From positions 98,752-162,751 of the forward strand of contig JAWKTT010000010.1 of NCBI GenBank assembly GCA_041398965.1: DNA of 64,000 bases, in the 5' to 3' direction. Shown one piece after another: positions 54,764 through 64,000 of the stretch (within the stretch, counting starts at the first letter, position 1; each line of letters begins with the position of its first letter). The stretch comes from JAWKTT01 sp041398965 (GTDB lineage Bacteria; Planctomycetota; Planctomycetia; Planctomycetales; Planctomycetaceae). Made by a program: the position numbers and the translations under genes. A model generated the notes under the pieces. The model made no database searches. It was not told the DNA's origin and saw nothing but the letters and a program-made list of their open reading frames with translations.

Positions 54764-57700
54764 ATGTGGAGCCGTCGTTCGTCGAGCGATTCGCAGCTTT
54801 TTCGCCGATTCGTGGCGTTCACACTCAGGATGAAGCATGTCGACCTGCGGCGCGGGGTTGTTTTGGCTCTGGCCCTTGCGGTCGGGGTGATGGGGCTTCG
54901 AGGCTCGTTGCTGGCGGAGGAGCGGATCGACTTTACAGCCGACATTCGACCGATCTTGTCAAACTCCTGTTTCAACTGTCATGGCCCGGACGAGAAGACG
55001 CGGGAGGCAAACCTTCGCCTGGACACCTCGATTGGGGCGTTGGCGGATCATGACGGCCATGCGGCGATTGTGCCGGGGAAGCCCGAGGCAAGCGAACTGT
55101 TGAATCGGATCACCTCGAACGATCCCGACTTGCGGATGCCGCCGGCCGATTCGGGGCGGCCCTCTTTGACACCGGCTCAGCAACAACTGCTGCGTCGTTG
55201 GATCGAACAGGGAGCCGAGTATAAGGGTCACTGGGCCTTTGAAACACCGCAACGACCGGCCCTCCCCAATGTCGCGGAAGCGCTCAGTCGCGGTGACTTG
55301 AAGGTTCCCATGACTCAGGATGCCACGAAGCGGGAAGCCGAACGGCAGCGACTGGCAGCCTGGCCGCGGAATGCGATTGACCATTTTACCCTGAAGCGGA
55401 TGTTGGAAGCGGGACTGACACCGGCAGCCGAAGCATCGAAGGAGACCCTCATTCGACGGGCCACGTTGGACTTGACCGGACTCCCCCCGACGGTAGCCGA
55501 GGTCGATGCATTTCTCGCGGATGATTCTCCCGAGGCTTACGAGAAACTCATCGACCGGTTGCTCGCCTCGACCCGTTACGGCGAGCACATGACCCGTTAC
55601 TGGCTTGATGCCGCTCGGTACGGAGACACGCATGGTCTGCATCTCGACAACATTCGCAGCATCTGGCCTTATCGCGACTGGCTGATCCGCTCGTTCAATG
55701 ACAACAAACCTTACGATGAGATGACCATCGAACAACTGGCTGGAGACCTGTTGCCGAACCCGACGACGCAACAAAAGGTGGCGACAGGCTTCATTCGTTG
55801 CAACGTCACCACGAGTGAAGGGGGATCGATTGCGGAGGAGTATTACGTTCGATACGGAGTCGATCGTGTCGAGACGATGGCAACGGTGTACATGGGTCTG
55901 ACGCTCGGCTGTGCGGTCTGTCATGACCACAAGTTTGACCCCTTCACTCAGAAGGAGTTCTATGGACTGTTTGCGTTCTATAACAGTTTCAAAGAGAACC
56001 CCATGGATGGGAACGCCTTGTTGCCGCCACCGATTCTGGAGGTCCCGAGTGTCGATCAGGAACAGAAGCAGGCGGAACTGAATACGTTGCTCGCCTCGAT
56101 CAAGGTCGACTATCAGGAAGCATTATCGCGTATCGAGTACGTTGATCCTTTCGAGGGGGCGGAGCCGAAGGAACTCGAACGGCAAGACTACGTCTGGATC
56201 GAGGATGGGGTTCCAGAAGGGGCCAATGCTCAACAGAGCGGGCATCCCTGGGAGTTCGTGTCGGCTCCTGCTCCGGTTTACTCGGGCGAGAAAGCGACGA
56301 AGCGGACCGGGACTGGGATTGCTCAACACTTCTTCACTGATGCGAAGAACCCTTTGATCATTGGCGAAGGGGACACGCTGTTTGCGTGGGTGTATCTCGA
56401 TCCGCAGAATCTCCCCAAGAGCATTATGCTGCAATGGAACGATGGGAAATGGGAGCATCGGGCCTATTGGGGGGGGAACGAGATCGACTGGGGGACGGAC
56501 AATTCGCCGAGTCGCTTGAGGGTTGGGGATCTTCCTGCAGCAGGTCAATGGGTGAAGCTGGAAGTCTCTGCCGAGAAGGTGGGATTGCCGGCGGGAACCA
56601 AGGTCAACGGTTGGGCATTTACACAGTTCGACGGAACCGTTTACTGGGATCATGCGGGGCTCAACACTCGGACCCCGCAAGAGGGTTTGCCGTATAAATC
56701 GCAGCGTCAGTGGGAGTTGGCGATGGGGGACGGGAAGAGTCTGCCCAAGCCTGTGCAAGAGGCTCTTAAGGTGGCCGTCGATAAGCGAACCGAACCGCAG
56801 CTCAAGACGCTGCGGGATCACTTCTTAGAACATGTCTACCCCGACACTCGCGAACTTCTGGCCCCTCTGCTGGCTCGCAAATCGAAGGCCGAAGCGGAGT
56901 TGAAAGCGGTCAACGACTCGATCGCGAAAACGATGATCGTCGAAGAACTTCCACAGCCGAAAGAGGCTTACGTTTTAATACGAGGCGAGTACGACAAGAA
57001 GGGAGAACCGGTCGTTCGACACACCCCGGCATCGCTCCCGTCGTTCCCGGAAGGGGCACCGCTCAACCGACTCGGGCTGGCACAATGGCTGGTTCATCGC
57101 GATCACCCGCTCACCTCGCGAGTCACGGTCAATCGCTGGTGGCAACGCTACTTCGGCACCGGCATTGTCAAGACGGCTGAAGACTTCGGGAATCAGGGAG
57201 AACTCCCGTCGCATCCCCAACTGCTCGACTGGCTCGCCGTCGAACTGATGGAAGAGGGCTGGAACGTCAAGCAGATGCAAAAGCTGATGCTGATGTCGGC
57301 CACCTATCGACAGTCTGCCGTCAGCACGCCGCACGAGCGATCCGTCGACCCCTACAATCGCCTGCTGTCTCATGGTCCCCGGTTCCGACTCGATGGCGAG
57401 TCGATCCGCGACACCGCTCTGTTCGTCTCGGGCTTGCTTAACGAAGAAGTGGGTGGTCCCAGCGTGAAGCCCTATCAGCCTGCGGGGCTTTGGGAAGCGG
57501 TTGGCTACACCGACAGCAATACAGCGAAGTTCACCCAGGACGATGGCGAGAAACTGTATCGACGCAGCATGTACACCTTCTGGAAACGGACCTCTCCGCC
57601 TCCTTCCCTGGCGATGCTCGATGCCCCCTCCCGCGAGAACTGCACTGTCCGCCGAGCACGGACGAACACTCCACTTCAAGCCCTCGCGTTGATGAACGAC

Positions 57701-58033
57701 AAACAGTTCATCGAGACCGCCCGCCACTTTGCCCAGCGTATACTGCACGATGGGGGAACGACCGATGCCGAGCGTCTCACCTGGGCCTTCCGCACTCTCC
57801 TCTCGCGGCGTCCCACCGATCGAGAACTTGATGTGCTGACCGAGTCGCTCGCAAGCTACCAGGGAGAGTTTGCCGCCTCGCCGGAGTCGGCCACTCAACT
57901 GATCGACTCAGCGACAACCTTAATGAAGCCACGGCATCTCGACCGCGACAAGTCCCAAGACCCCACCCTGGCCGCCTGGACCCTCCTCGCCAACCTCCTC
58001 CTCAACCTCGACGAGGCGGTGACGAAAGGTTAA
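54764..58033 (+). CDS. PSCyt1-DUF1549-DUF1553 secreted cytochrome-like protein
   Basis: A 1089-residue planctomycete-type protein. A signal segment (about 29-54) precedes a PSCyt1 domain with C69-F-N-C-H, a c-type haem motif, in ILSNSCFNCHGPDE. DUF1549 follows (TRYWLDAARYGDTHGLHLD) with a second CXXCH in GCAVCHDHKFDP. A jelly-roll-like insert (about 530-650, DTLFAWVYLDPQNLPKSIML) follows, then DUF1553 (SRVTVNRWWQRYFGTG, RRARTNTPLQALALMNDKQF). It is probably periplasmic; family members often pair with DUF1501 genes, but none is next to it. ATG 54764 follows GGAG. Confidence 0.93.
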   Translation: MWSRRSSSDSQLFRRFVAFTLRMKHVDLRRGVVLALALAVGVMGLRGSLLAEERIDFTADIRPILSNSCFNCHGPDEKTREANLRLDTSIGALADHDGHAAIVPGKPEASELLNRITSNDPDLRMPPADSGRPSLTPAQQQLLRRWIEQGAEYKGHWAFETPQRPALPNVAEALSRGDLKVPMTQDATKREAERQRLAAWPRNAIDHFTLKRMLEAGLTPAAEASKETLIRRATLDLTGLPPTVAEVDAFLADDSPEAYEKLIDRLLASTRYGEHMTRYWLDAARYGDTHGLHLDNIRSIWPYRDWLIRSFNDNKPYDEMTIEQLAGDLLPNPTTQQKVATGFIRCNVTTSEGGSIAEEYYVRYGVDRVETMATVYMGLTLGCAVCHDHKFDPFTQKEFYGLFAFYNSFKENPMDGNALLPPPILEVPSVDQEQKQAELNTLLASIKVDYQEALSRIEYVDPFEGAEPKELERQDYVWIEDGVPEGANAQQSGHPWEFVSAPAPVYSGEKATKRTGTGIAQHFFTDAKNPLIIGEGDTLFAWVYLDPQNLPKSIMLQWNDGKWEHRAYWGGNEIDWGTDNSPSRLRVGDLPAAGQWVKLEVSAEKVGLPAGTKVNGWAFTQFDGTVYWDHAGLNTRTPQEGLPYKSQRQWELAMGDGKSLPKPVQEALKVAVDKRTEPQLKTLRDHFLEHVYPDTRELLAPLLARKSKAEAELKAVNDSIAKTMIVEELPQPKEAYVLIRGEYDKKGEPVVRHTPASLPSFPEGAPLNRLGLAQWLVHRDHPLTSRVTVNRWWQRYFGTGIVKTAEDFGNQGELPSHPQLLDWLAVELMEEGWNVKQMQKLMLMSATYRQSAVSTPHERSVDPYNRLLSHGPRFRLDGESIRDTALFVSGLLNEEVGGPSVKPYQPAGLWEAVGYTDSNTAKFTQDDGEKLYRRSMYTFWKRTSPPPSLAMLDAPSRENCTVRRARTNTPLQALALMNDKQFIETARHFAQRILHDGGTTDAERLTWAFRTLLSRRPTDRELDVLTESLASYQGEFAASPESATQLIDSATTLMKPRHLDRDKSQDPTLAAWTLLANLLLNLDEAVTKG

Positions 58034-58078
58034 GGCAGCGAGCCCGAACGGTACGCCGCCTGCGGCTTTCGCGCGTTG

Positions 58079-58789
58079 TCAGGCACTGCGTCGATAGTGG
58101 GTCTGTTCTGGTTCCACAGCATCAAGACGGTCAAGTTTCACCGACTCCGGCCCGGGGAGAATCCCTGAGACCTCGACGGATGCGTTGCGGTCGCCGAACA
58201 AGGTTTTCCAGAGATAGCCAAGATCACCCAGCAACGAGTAATTCTCGATGTACTCGCGATTGAGTCGGACCTTGTCGGGAAAGATGATTTCTCGGTTGTA
58301 GCGTTCCGGGTCTTGCTGTCTGGCAAGGATTTCTTCTTCGTTGCGGTACTTGAGTGAACCGACTCCGGTGATGCCGGGGCGTATCGAAACGTAGTCTCGA
58401 CGATCCTCATCGCTGAGGTCTGCCAATTGCTTGGGGACATCGGGACGCGGCCCGACGAAGCTCATTTCCCCTTTGAGAACATTCCACAATTGCGGCAACT
58501 CGTCCACTTTTGTCTTGCGAAGGAGTCGTCCCAAACGAGTAATCCGGCGGTCGTGCGATGTGGTGACCGTTGTGGAAATCTCGGTCCCTTCACGCATCGT
58601 GCGAATCTTAAGAATTTGAAATGTCTTGCCGTCGAGACCGACACGAGTCTGACGGAAGATTCCACTTGCCCGTGTATCCCAACGAGCAGCAATTGTCGCA
58701 AGCAGGATGATCGGTCCAGCGACAACGAGTCCGCTGGCCGAGGCGACGATATCGAAACATCGTTTGAGAGTTCGTTGTGTCCCCGTCAT
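58079..58789 (-). CDS. Sugar transferase (undecaprenyl-phosphate phosphoglycosyltransferase)
   Basis: A membrane-anchored bacterial sugar transferase that starts polysaccharide synthesis by moving a sugar-phosphate to undecaprenyl phosphate. One N-terminal helix (VASASGLVVAGPIILLATIA) precedes the catalytic domain: FRQTRVGLDGKTFQILKIRTM, RLGRLLRKTKVDELPQLWNV, GEMSFVGPRP and RPGITGVGS. ATG 58789 gives 236 residues with GGAAC upstream; GTG 58834 would add 15. It is followed on the same strand by the upstream sulfotransferase gene, suggesting surface-glycan synthesis. Confidence 0.92.
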   Translation of the reverse strand: MTGTQRTLKRCFDIVASASGLVVAGPIILLATIAARWDTRASGIFRQTRVGLDGKTFQILKIRTMREGTEISTTVTTSHDRRITRLGRLLRKTKVDELPQLWNVLKGEMSFVGPRPDVPKQLADLSDEDRRDYVSIRPGITGVGSLKYRNEEEILARQQDPERYNREIIFPDKVRLNREYIENYSLLGDLGYLWKTLFGDRNASVEVSGILPGPESVKLDRLDAVEPEQTHYRRSA

Positions 58790-58942
58790 GATTTGTTCCG
58801 GTACTTCGTGGTGCTGCTCGAATCGGCTTATCACTACGGGCGACCGACTTTCCTGGCCTTTTCGTTCGATGAATTCTGATGGAAAAAGTGGCCCATCATC
58901 CGTAGAGACCTATGAAGATTCTGCGACCGCTGAAGATGTCTC

Positions 58943-59848
58943 TCAGGCTGCCTTCCAGTTTCGGGCTGGGTTAAGGGTTTCGTAGTGGAACTCCCGCAAC
59001 GTGTGCCCCATGATCGCTTCGAGGCGCTGTCGTTGCGATGTTGACATTGAGCTTTTCCATCCACCGACGCTATTCGCGAAGATGCCACTGGTCAGGTTTT
59101 GCTGCTCGTTGGCTGGCAACTCGACCCCCAGGAACTGCAATACTCCGCTGAGCGATTCGCCCGGCGATGCCACCATGTCCTCATATCGCAGCAGGTGAAC
59201 GCGATTGCCAGGAAGCTCTTCCAGGGCGGCAACCGAACTCTCGACCGACCGTCGCCACTGCTCGGCACAAACTTCGTCCAAGGGGCAGTTTGCCAGCATC
59301 TCGTTGATTCCGGTAAACCGCGGTCCCCAACTGGAGAGTTGCCGGTCCTTGGAAAGCAGTCGATGAATGCGATTCGCAATGTATCGACTCGCATAATAAG
59401 GCAAATCAGTCCAAGGGACGAACGGCACCTTTTTCATGAGGTAACGCGGTTCCAGTGGGGCCTTCCATCGCTTGAGGGCAGATAACACGACGTCTCGACC
59501 ATCGCGGATCAGGCAGATGTATTTTGCTTCCGGAATGACCGCATCGACGAAACCGACTCGCAACGAGTTCGCACAGGTTTTCTCGATGAGAATCTTGCTC
59601 TGCGACTTGGTCGCCATCTTCTGAAACGCCCCGCGAATGTACCGGGTGGCAGAGGGGGTCGCGTGTCTTGGCTCGAACTCATCGTGAGGCAACCTCGCGT
59701 TGTGATGCCGCCAGATGTAGTTGATCTCGTCGCAGGGCCATGTCCCAATTCCTGCAATTTGCGTCAACATGTCGCGGAGCATGTTCGTCCCCGAACGTGC
59801 GGCACCGACAATGATGACTGGCTGAAAATCGAAACTCGGTCCCGACAT
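58943..59848 (-). CDS. PAPS-dependent sulfotransferase
   Basis: A 301-residue sulfotransferase. PVIIVGAARSGTNMLRDML carries the 5'-phosphosulfate-binding loop, and YICLIRDGRDVVLSALKRW the 3'-phosphate-binding region. The C-terminal half has HLLRYEDMVASPGESLSGV. It transfers sulfate from PAPS to a sugar or peptide acceptor. Together with the adjacent sugar transferase it could sulfate a surface polysaccharide, which is interesting beside a sulfatase at 46182. Confidence 0.88.
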   Translation of the reverse strand: MSGPSFDFQPVIIVGAARSGTNMLRDMLTQIAGIGTWPCDEINYIWRHHNARLPHDEFEPRHATPSATRYIRGAFQKMATKSQSKILIEKTCANSLRVGFVDAVIPEAKYICLIRDGRDVVLSALKRWKAPLEPRYLMKKVPFVPWTDLPYYASRYIANRIHRLLSKDRQLSSWGPRFTGINEMLANCPLDEVCAEQWRRSVESSVAALEELPGNRVHLLRYEDMVASPGESLSGVLQFLGVELPANEQQNLTSGIFANSVGGWKSSMSTSQRQRLEAIMGHTLREFHYETLNPARNWKAA

Positions 59849-60100
59849 GACTCACATACTCCCAATGGTTCGCTTCATCGTCCCAAGCAACGATCAATTC
59901 GAGTTCAACCAGATTGTTCGATATTTCCGCGATGATGTCGCGGTGAGAATAGTCAAACCGTCCGTAAAGCGGCAATACATGCCACTTTTGACTCTGCGAT
60001 TGATGTTTCTGTGGGCGTGCTGAGCCGTGCTGGGGTCTTCTTGAGACTGTTGGGGGCGAATCGAGTGATGAAACCGGTTCGACGAGTCAACTCTTGGCAG

Positions 60101-61351
60101 CTATTTCTTGCCAATGCAATAAAGGTATTCCTGTCGGCTGTTCTTCTCCTGCCGGGCGACTCGGGTGTAGATGTGGTCGCCGCAGAGGGTGGGGGTGGCG
60201 AAGCATTCGTCGCCCAGGCGGTTCTCGGCGATGAGTTCAAACTCGTCGGGGCGTGCGCGGAAGAGGAATGTCTGACCCGCTTCGTTCGTCACGACAATGG
60301 TGTCGCCGACTAAGACGGGCGACGACGAAAACGTCCCTCCCAAACGACCTTTCCACATTTCTTTGCCGGTCGCAAAGTCCCAGCACATCGCGACACCGGC
60401 ATCGGTCACCGCGTACAGGTTGCCGTCTCGCACCAGCATCGAGGGGACATAGACTCGAACGTTGTTTTCCCAGACGACTGTTCCCGAGCCATCACACTTA
60501 ACGGCTGCGATGTGATTCTTGGGATAGCCTCCGCTGGTCAGCATGAGGCCGTCATGCACGATGGTTGATGTGACGCATTCGGTTGTCGCACCGGGGAACT
60601 CCCACAACTTTTCTCCAGTGAGCGGGTTGAAACTGCTGACGACATCGCAGCCGGTCATCAGGAGTTGCGTTTTTCCCGAAGCCTCCAGAATGATCGGCGA
60701 CGGATAGTTCGGAGTCTTGGGGCGAGACTGTTTCCAGACGACTTCGCCCGACTCGCGGTTCAATCCGGCCACCGCTCCCCCCGCTTTATTGTCGGCAGAG
60801 ACGATGACGAGTGGACCATAAATCGCCGGTGAGGATCCGAACGCCTGATGGACAACGTAGTCGCAGATGCGTTGCTGCCAGAGAATTTTTCCGTCGAGGG
60901 ATAGAGCGGAGGTGACCATCGCGTTGTCATGGAGGAAGTTGACGAAGAGACGTTCGCCATCGCAGGCGACGCTGCACGAAGCATCGCTCCCTTTCTTGTT
61001 CTTGTGCGGAGTCACTTTGCCGACATGCACGTCGGTCGACCAGACCACCTTGCCGGTTTCTCGGTCGAGACAGAGGACCGAGCGAGCTTCGCGGTCGGCC
61101 TCGGCTGTCGCCAGATAAACCCGATTGCCGACGACAGTCGGAGACCCATGCCCACGACCGGGGATCGGAGTCTTCCAGAGAATGTTCTCTTCTTCACTCC
61201 ACCGTGTCGGGATCGTCTGGTCGGCATCGGCGACGCCATCGCGTGACGGTCCGCGCCACCAGGGCCAGTCTCCCTCGGCCCCCTCTCCGCCCGATGTGCC
61301 CAGAAGAACGATTGATGTCAACAGGAGCAACATGGAGAGTGCGCGGGGCAT
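60101..61351 (-). CDS. Secreted PQQ-like beta-propeller protein
   Basis: A 416-residue exported protein. ATG 61351 starts a signal peptide (ALSMLLLLTSIVLLG) and gives WPWWRGPSRDGVA, the typical planctomycete PQQ-propeller start. Repeated blades follow (DRETGKVVWS, NRESGEVVWKQ, NPLTGEKLWEF, DFATGKEMWKG). These propellers usually act as scaffolds or binding modules rather than dehydrogenases. It diverges from a second propeller gene at 61620. Confidence 0.88.
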   Translation of the reverse strand: MPRALSMLLLLTSIVLLGTSGGEGAEGDWPWWRGPSRDGVADADQTIPTRWSEEENILWKTPIPGRGHGSPTVVGNRVYLATAEADREARSVLCLDRETGKVVWSTDVHVGKVTPHKNKKGSDASCSVACDGERLFVNFLHDNAMVTSALSLDGKILWQQRICDYVVHQAFGSSPAIYGPLVIVSADNKAGGAVAGLNRESGEVVWKQSRPKTPNYPSPIILEASGKTQLLMTGCDVVSSFNPLTGEKLWEFPGATTECVTSTIVHDGLMLTSGGYPKNHIAAVKCDGSGTVVWENNVRVYVPSMLVRDGNLYAVTDAGVAMCWDFATGKEMWKGRLGGTFSSSPVLVGDTIVVTNEAGQTFLFRARPDEFELIAENRLGDECFATPTLCGDHIYTRVARQEKNSRQEYLYCIGKK

Positions 61352-61619
61352 GAATGGTCCACCAGTTCGAGAACGACGAAATCCAGACCTCTCTGCCTCA
61401 GGTGGCAAAGGGACAAGGGGAGAATTGTCGCCCGAACGTTTTCAAGTTGCAACATCGTCGCCGATCTGTCGTGCTGGCACGAGACGTGCGACCGCTGAGT
61501 GATGTTTCGGATCGAAGGGAGCACAAGGATACGATACTCTGTCCAACAACTGCCTGCGGAGTTGTCTGTTCGTTCGCCAACGGTGAGGCTCGATTCACAT
61601 GACTAACTGGAGATTGCAG

Positions 61620-62906
61620 ATGTTCCGTCCCCTGCGATGGTTTCGTTTTGGGTTGCTGTGCCTCATGGGGGGATTCGGTTTCGTTGGGGAGGGAGTCGAT
61701 CAAGGGGTGGCCGATGATTCGGGGCGGGCGCAGACGTCAGCACCGAACAACTGGCCCAACTGGCTTGGTCCGAAGTGGGATGGAGTCTCGACCGAGACCG
61801 GCTGGCTAATGGAATGGCCCGAAGCAGGGCTTCCCGTTGCCTGGACCAAAGAGATTGGCATCGGCTTCAGTTCCGTCTCGATAGCCGAGGGGCGACTGTT
61901 CACGATGGGGCACGTTGACGGAAGGGAAATCGTGTACTGTTTGAATCAGGCCGACGGGAGCGAAATCTGGAAGTTCGACTATCCCTGTCAGTTGGTCAAC
62001 AACCTCCATGAAGGGGGGCCGGGGGCGACGCCGTCAATTGACGGCGAGTTTGTCTACACCCTCGGACGCGAGGGGCAATTGCACTGTCTGAAGTTCAAAA
62101 CAGGTGAACTGGTTTGGAAGCAGATGTTGCAGGAAGACCTCGGAGTGGAACTCCCCGAGTGGGGCTTTACCGCATCGCCCCGAATTGTCGGAGAGATGTT
62201 GATCCTGGAGGCGGGGCGAGTTGTTGCGTATCAGAAGCAGACAGGGAAGAAACTCTGGCAGACGGAACCGCATCTCGCAGGTTATGGTTCGGTTACTCCG
62301 TTCGAACATCAGGGGGTCGCACTCATCGCATCCTTCGACTGTGAGGGGCTCCGCATCGTCCAGCAGGAAGATGGCAAGCAGGTCGCTTTCACGCCGTGGA
62401 AGTCCCCTTTTCGGACCAACTCGACAACTCCCATTGTCGTCAAGGACACCATCTTTATCTCTTCCGCCTACAACGTTGGCTGCGGCCTCTTTCGGCTAAA
62501 AGCGGGAGAACTCGAACCGCTCTATGCTCATCGCGACATGCGGAATCATTTTAATAATAGCATCCTCTATCAAGGCTACCTTTACGGGATGGATGGGAAC
62601 TCGAACTTAGGTCGGGTCGTCCAACTGACCTGCATGAACTATGAGACTGGCGAGATTGCCTGGAAACGACCCGGCTTCGGGTGCGGGTCGTTAATCATTG
62701 TCGATGGAAAACTCGTCATTCTTTCGGAGTCGGGCGAACTTGTCCTCGCCGAGGCGACACATGAAAACTATCAAGAACTGACCCGCACGACGATCCTCAC
62801 GGGTCGTTGTTGGACTGTCCCTGTGCTCTTTCAGAAGCATCTTTATGCTCGGAATGCTCGGGGAAAACTGGTCGCTGTGAAGGTTGGAAGAATGGCTCAA
62901 GAGTGA
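61620..62906 (+). CDS. Secreted PQQ-like beta-propeller protein
   Basis: A 428-residue homologue of the divergent propeller at 60101. GGAG lies seven bases before ATG 61620, which begins a signal peptide (WFRFGLLCLMGGFGFVG). NNWPNWLGPKWDGVS opens the propeller, and blade motifs include NQADGSEIWKF, KFKTGELVWKQ, QKQTGKKLWQT and NYETGEIAWKR. Probably a binding protein of the envelope; function unknown. Confidence 0.88.
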   Translation: MFRPLRWFRFGLLCLMGGFGFVGEGVDQGVADDSGRAQTSAPNNWPNWLGPKWDGVSTETGWLMEWPEAGLPVAWTKEIGIGFSSVSIAEGRLFTMGHVDGREIVYCLNQADGSEIWKFDYPCQLVNNLHEGGPGATPSIDGEFVYTLGREGQLHCLKFKTGELVWKQMLQEDLGVELPEWGFTASPRIVGEMLILEAGRVVAYQKQTGKKLWQTEPHLAGYGSVTPFEHQGVALIASFDCEGLRIVQQEDGKQVAFTPWKSPFRTNSTTPIVVKDTIFISSAYNVGCGLFRLKAGELEPLYAHRDMRNHFNNSILYQGYLYGMDGNSNLGRVVQLTCMNYETGEIAWKRPGFGCGSLIIVDGKLVILSESGELVLAEATHENYQELTRTTILTGRCWTVPVLFQKHLYARNARGKLVAVKVGRMAQE

Positions 62907-63229
62907 GCAAGAGGGGATGAAGAGATTGCACGAACAGGCATCGCGACCTGCATCGGCTCGAACCGAACCGCTCGCTTCGATGACCTGACAGCCCGTTGAG
63001 AATCGACCGTGGGTCAGATGTTCCAATCTGACAAGAGCATCTCGTACACTTTTCGCCGAGACATCCAACGGCACCACGTCAGGCTGGAAGGCCTGAACGA
63101 ACTACGTTTTTCAACCGGCTGCTAACCTGCAACGACACAGGGCCGCATGACTCGACACATGGGACATCAAGGGGTGATCGTGAAGTTGGTGGAACCCCAG
63201 CCGACGACAAATCGTTAAGGAAGCCGCCG
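62907..63229. other. Intergenic region with inverted repeat pair
   Basis: These 323 bases hold the paired repeat elements at 62989-63126 and no recognised gene. The right part (63127-63229) lies just upstream of the glycosyltransferase-like gene, with TAAGGAAG before its start. Confidence 0.5.
62989..63126. repeat. Inverted pair of GTCAGGCTTTCC-type repeats
   Basis: Left element 62989-63033 begins CAGCCCGTTGAGAATCG and carries GTCAGAT-GTTCCA-ATCTGAC, a 7-bp hairpin. Right element 63075-63126 is the same family inverted (GTCAGGCTGGAAGGCCTGA, then CGTTTTTCAACCGGCTG). The outer arms match at 14 of 17 bases. A third copy is at 45021-45070. Confidence 0.75.
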
Positions 63230-63829
63230 ATGATCGGGCCAAGAGATATTCAGATTGTGATCCCTCATTGTCCTCATCGGGAGGCGGAGATCTGTCGACT
63301 GATGCAGTCATTGGAGGCGTCGGACTGGCCGCTTGATGAGTCCCCACCGATCGTCAGTTTTGATAGTCAAAAGAACCAGGCGCGTAATGCGCTGCTCGCC
63401 TTGAAGTTGGGGGTCCGAACGGGGGCAGAATGGATACTCCATTTAGAAAATGATGTGATCGTTAATCGTCATCTCTTTTGGAACCTGCAAACCTATCCAC
63501 AGTTATGGAGTGTCTCGTTTGTGACACTGTACAGCTGCGTGAAGCCGTCGATCCAGATTGGCGAGAACATTCGACGGATCGAGCCTTACGATGGCTGGGG
63601 GGCACAGGGGATTCTGTTGAGAAGGTCGGCAGCCGAGTATGCGATCCGTCACTGGAGCCGAATCAACGGCTTTGCCGACTTGCGGATGTTTCGGTTGGTG
63701 GGGGAGGTTTCTCCGATCGAGATGCACATTCCGTCCCTCGTTCAACACACGGGCCGTAGTGGGGCGAATCGCTTTCATGAAGTCGACAACTTCGCCCCCG
63801 ACTTCCGCCGCGAAGTCAGGCAGTCGTAG
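63230..63829 (+). CDS. Glycosyltransferase-like protein
   Basis: A 199-residue protein resembling GT2/GT25-type glycosyltransferases. IQIVIPHCPHREAEICRLMQ forms the first strand, NQARNALLALKLGVRTGAEW follows, and ILHLENDVIVNRHLF offers a DxD-like ENDV metal site. The sequence YDGWGAQGILLRRSAAEYAI resembles the acceptor-side region of such enzymes. It is shorter than most members. TAAGGAAG precedes ATG 63230. Donor and acceptor are unknown. Confidence 0.65.
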   Translation: MIGPRDIQIVIPHCPHREAEICRLMQSLEASDWPLDESPPIVSFDSQKNQARNALLALKLGVRTGAEWILHLENDVIVNRHLFWNLQTYPQLWSVSFVTLYSCVKPSIQIGENIRRIEPYDGWGAQGILLRRSAAEYAIRHWSRINGFADLRMFRLVGEVSPIEMHIPSLVQHTGRSGANRFHEVDNFAPDFRREVRQS

Positions 63830-64000
63830 GGCTTACGCGTCCGAACTCGCCGAAGCCTCTCTGAGAACAAAGCCGATCGACATTTTCTTGACTAACGGTC
63901 GTTGTCAGGCAACCTCCCTTGACTGACGACGGGGGCCGGTTGTAGGGGTTGGGGGTGTTTGTTTCCAGAAATCACGACAGGGGAAGGGGGGCGGACGGGG
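63830..64000. other. Gene-free end of window
   Basis: The last 171 bases contain no recognised gene or structured element; the final part is G-rich. Confidence 0.4.

Overview
The window looks like a chromosomal segment of a planctomycete (order Planctomycetales). The evidence is gene content: DUF1501, DUF1549/DUF1553 (PSCyt1), several DUF1080 (3-keto-disaccharide hydrolase) proteins, a sulfatase, a Ser/Thr kinase with a large non-kinase tail, a VWA/DUF4175 pair, PQQ-type propellers, Uma2, a C-terminally Cys-rich L24, no L30 gene between S5 and L15, and LPS genes (LpxK, an LptG-like permease). No rRNA, tRNA, CRISPR array, transposase or phage gene was recognised.

Layout. 1-5745 is the distal ribosomal-protein operon (L24, L5, S14, S8, L6, L18, S5, L15, SecY), all on +. 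L24, L5 and S8 are broken by many frameshifts, while everything from 2144 onward reads cleanly; this points to poor sequence at the left edge rather than real gene loss. 5806-8653 continues with LpxK, a Gfo/Idh/MocA oxidoreductase and a Uma2 nuclease-fold protein. 8816-12795 holds a secreted DUF1080-FKBP fusion, a zinc-ribbon protein and a convergent LURP-one/scramblase-like protein. 13057-17388 holds a conserved hypothetical, an MfnD-like ATP-grasp ligase, a DUF1501 protein and a DinB-like protein. 17501-24708 is a three-gene VWA / DUF4175-like / secreted-partner set.

24744-31916 is the most repeat-structured part. A RelE/ParE toxin-antitoxin pair lies between two 45-bp direct repeats. A two-gene module (an 866-aa repeat protein with one CSACH haem-type motif, translationally coupled to a HEAT-like secreted protein) lies between two ~190-bp direct repeats. 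31917-45929 is mixed: a lipoprotein, a double-DUF1080 protein, an LptG-like permease, an HpcH-type aldolase, a CX4CH secreted protein, an MFS transporter, an alkyltransferase-like (ATL) protein, a protein with three copies of a short C-terminal motif, a small ABM/membrane operon, a sigma-54 response regulator and an SDR. 46182-63829 holds a sulfatase-DUF1080 fusion, a giant Ser/Thr kinase, a lipoprotein, a possible SUKH-like protein, a PSCyt1/DUF1549/DUF1553 protein, a sugar transferase, a sulfotransferase, two PQQ propellers and a glycosyltransferase-like protein.

Two families of intergenic palindromes recur. One is a set of hairpins sharing the apex GC-GGA-GC (or GC-TCC-GC) on different stems, often as inverted pairs between genes. 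The other resembles GTCAGGCTTTCCAGCCTGAC. Both behave like REP/BIME elements. No complete novel defence or mobile system is evident. The strongest unexplained structures are the direct-repeat-bounded module at 27418-31799, the apex-sharing hairpins and the DUF1080-FKBP fusion. Start codons were chosen from ribosome-binding sites and family N-termini; nothing was checked against databases.
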